From Aphrophora alni (lineage: Eukaryota; Arthropoda; Insecta; Hemiptera; Aphrophoridae), in NCBI GenBank assembly GCA_963513935.1, contig OY740773.1, positions 101,355,291 to 101,419,290 of the forward strand: DNA of 64,000 bases. The letters run 5' to 3'. The first letter of the stretch is position 1; every line of letters begins with the position of its first letter. Made by a program: the position numbers and the translations under genes. Below are positions 61,806-64,000 of this stretch, piece by piece. The notes beneath the pieces were generated by a model. The model saw nothing but the letters and a program-made list of their open reading frames with translations. It searched no databases and had not been told where the DNA came from.

Positions 61806-63430
61806 CTGGAGAGTGGAATAGTCAAAATTGGTAGTTTATTTTTCAAAAATATATGATATTTTAAGATGCACAACTACTTTATTTCTCGTATTTGAATCTT
61901 TTGTTTAAACACAGATTTTGTTAAAATTATTACAATTCTTAAATAATACAATAGTTTTTTAAGAACATCATGGGTGTAATTAAAATTTGTAGGTGCATAA
62001 ATAAATAGTAAGCTTAATTGTAAATAATGAATTAATCCCTATAAAAAATTCTATCATTGTAAAATAAAATTGTATAAGTTATTAATATTTATTACATTTC
62101 GGTAACCAAGGGATATACATTACATTACAGTTTCATAATGTATATTTTTCAGTTCCCTCCTATGATGGTAACTTGGTTACCGAAATGTATATCAGGGAAC
62201 TATAATAACATAATAATAGGGCAGATAAATATTTTATTTTAGTTTATTTGTGTGTGTGTGTGTGTGTGTGTACCAAACTTGTGGTAGGGGTGTCAGTGTT
62301 TTAAATAGTTCCAAGTTTTAGTTTAATTAAAGGTATGTCTAAAATAAAATATTAATTTTGTTTAAAATTCTAATTTAAAATTAAAACAAAACCAGTGGCA
62401 AGCTGTGTTCAGTATCTAAACAACACAGGGAAACTAAGTTTTATAAGTACTGTAAAATCTATAAGAAATTTTTTTTTTTAATTAAAATTTATAGTCAGCA
62501 TATTCAGTTTTTGAAAGGGAAAAATTGGAAATTATGTAATTACTATATTAATGGCCACTGTACTGAAAATCCACAGATGAAGCATTTAATACATTTTAAT
62601 CATGTTAAATGATGAAAAACGCATAACCCTCATGTAAATCAATGGTAATTTATACGAAAATTATTATTTCATTCCATAAAAATATAAATTGAAAATATAC
62701 ATTTTTAGTGCTCAACTACACCACTTCAGAAAAATAATTTTGGAAATTATTTTAACAGTCTGGGCTGGATTAGAAATAAGTTTGTTGTAAGATTATAATT
62801 TGTTAGAAAAGTGATTAAACAAAAGAAAGATTTATAGTTTAAAAAAGGGAGTAGACTAGGAGGAGAATTGGCAGCACAAGTGAAAAATTGTATTAGGTCT
62901 GCTAGTCTACTTAATATTTGGTATGAAAAGGGGAGATGGAAAGGTTTTAAATAACCAGGGATCATAAAAAAGTAGTTTTTTCTGGATGATCAGCAGTGTA
63001 GAAGGCTCCAGTGTGGAGGAGAGAACGCTAGTAGATTTTGGATTTGAGATTCATGGAGCCCGGCAGCTCAAAGGAAAGAATTTTATTTTGAGGGTTAAGC
63101 AAAGTCTATAAAGTTCAGTTTTTAATATTCTAAATGGGTGGAAACATATGGAATTCTTTTGGAGATGAATCATAGTAAATACAATTACGTTTTTAAAAGT
63201 GTAAGCTCAGCTGTGTCCATTACCTTGTTTCTAGAAGTAACAAATCATTTTAGTAATTATGTATGGATAAATGTAAATATATAATTATGTCTGAGATTAA
63301 TAATAACACAATACAGTATGTTGAATCAAGCCACTAAGGAGAGAAATCCTCAAGGAAGTAAAGTCATATCGATGATAAATGGAATTTTGTTGTTGTTGAA
63401 TTTTGGATCAAAGTACTGTCTGTATATCTA
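61806..63430. other. Upstream intron of filamin, few features
   Basis: It contains an inverted pair ttacatttcggtaaccaag / acttggttaccgaaatgta (62094-62189) and (TG)n at 62249-62271. No further filamin exon is seen, so the preceding half-repeat must lie beyond 64000. Confidence 0.55.
62249..62271 (+). repeat. TG dinucleotide microsatellite
   Basis: About 11 TG units. Confidence 0.95.
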
Positions 63431-63439
63431 AGAATAAAA

Positions 63440-63840
63440 AAAAAACATTTGAAAAAGCATTGTAACTTATGGTAGTGGTACGGCCGATAAAAAAACAGAA
63501 AAGATGCAGTTAACTTACTGAAATGGACTTGGGAGATCCAGAGTGGAAAAGATGCCGAACAGAAGATTTAGGAGATAATGAACATCAAACACACCCTAGT
63601 AGATGATGTTAAAACAAAATAATTGATCTGGTATGGATACGTAGAGATGTTGAGTGTGATGATAGGCTGCCCAAGGTCACTTCAGGGCAGTTGGAAGAGA
63701 TGAAAACTGAGAAGAAGCTGGTGAAATGCAATAGACAGCAAGATGAAAGAAAGGAATTAACCAGATAAATTGTGGAATAACAGGGAGCAATGGAGATTTG
63801 GATTCAGAGGACGTCGCAGAATGTTACAAACCAAATTATA
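63440..63840 (+). mobile_element. LINE ORF2 C-terminal tail relic
   Basis: Broken plus-strand frames read 'LTEMDLGDPEWK', 'THPSR' / 'TLVDDVKTK', 'LVWIRRDVECDDRLPKV', 'DERKELTR' and 'NREQWRFGFRGRRRML'. They follow the 'ATEMDFWRRSxRxSRxEK', 'IWYGHVxRMxDxRLPKK', 'W...REQWRLGIGRRRRTL' ending of a widespread insect non-LTR class. Several frameshifts and stops. Confidence 0.7.
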
Positions 63841-64000
63841 ATAATGTGTGGATAGATAAACATCTGAATGTGTTTTGTTAAATATATGGATATAGAACAT
63901 ATAACAATAAATTCCTTTTCGATAATAGCATATTCTTTCATCTATGATCCCTGGCGATGCAAAATAGTGGGAGCTAGGGAATCAACATTAAGACCCTAAC

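Noticed and set aside
1..64000. CRISPR array, rRNA genes, operon or phage-like system
   Set aside because: No regularly spaced direct repeats, rRNA-like blocks or closely packed ORFs were found. The sequence is eukaryotic genic and intronic DNA.

Overview
The window is AT-rich animal DNA, most likely from an insect. A hemipteran is my guess from the mix of transposons, but nothing in the sequence settles the order. It has spliceosomal introns, abundant non-LTR retrotransposon and DNA-transposon debris, AT microsatellites and no prokaryotic features. One host gene is supported. It lies on the minus strand and runs through almost the whole window (61805 down to 959).

That gene encodes a filamin-family actin-binding/scaffold protein. 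I can define 22 coding exons, named here e1 (61587-61805) to e22 (959-1101) in transcription order. Every junction reads GT-AG and all splice in frame. Together they give 4092 coding bases, about 1363 complete codons, spelling 14 complete filamin-type Ig repeats with a partial repeat at each end. The actin-binding CH domains, promoter and start codon lie beyond the right edge. The last repeats and stop codon lie beyond the left edge. Diverged repeats of the 'ASQAGxGNLE' type suggest the insect filamin paralogue jitterbug (jbug) rather than cheerio, but this rests on memory of the families, not a search. Exons e3-e17 form five successive three-exon sets, each encoding exactly two Ig repeats. 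This looks like internal duplication of a two-Ig unit.

The 21 introns (96 bp to 12.5 kb) and both flanks hold the rest. Region 1-958 has a decayed Tc1/mariner-type transposase. Region 1725-5753 has a LINE split by a second LINE with a 10-bp target duplication. Region 6039-12020 has foldback repeats. Region 12824-14844 has an 861-bp Tc1/mariner-type element with TA ends. Region 17513-18980 has a 624-bp pogo/Tigger derivative. Region 20265-22137 has a mariner relic. Region 22251-25897 has a large foldback and LINE debris.

Region 26114-38597 is the longest intron. It holds a mariner fragment, an AT-rich foldback, LINE tails, an 883-bp Merlin derivative with 199-bp inverted repeats, a 747-bp hAT-type element with a perfect 8-bp target duplication, and a LINE RNase H relic. 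Region 38772-42623 has a dispersed repeat and a second Merlin relic carrying the catalytic domain. Region 44036-54754 has mariner and LINE tails, a tandemly repeated retroposon block and a tRNA-derived SINE. Region 54899-64000 has possible LTR debris, foldbacks and another LINE tail.

I found no operon-like cluster, CRISPR array, rRNA, intact tRNA or convincing new biological system. The most informative observations are the two-Ig exon modules of the filamin gene and the well-bounded non-autonomous transposons in its introns. All homology calls were made by eye, without database searches.
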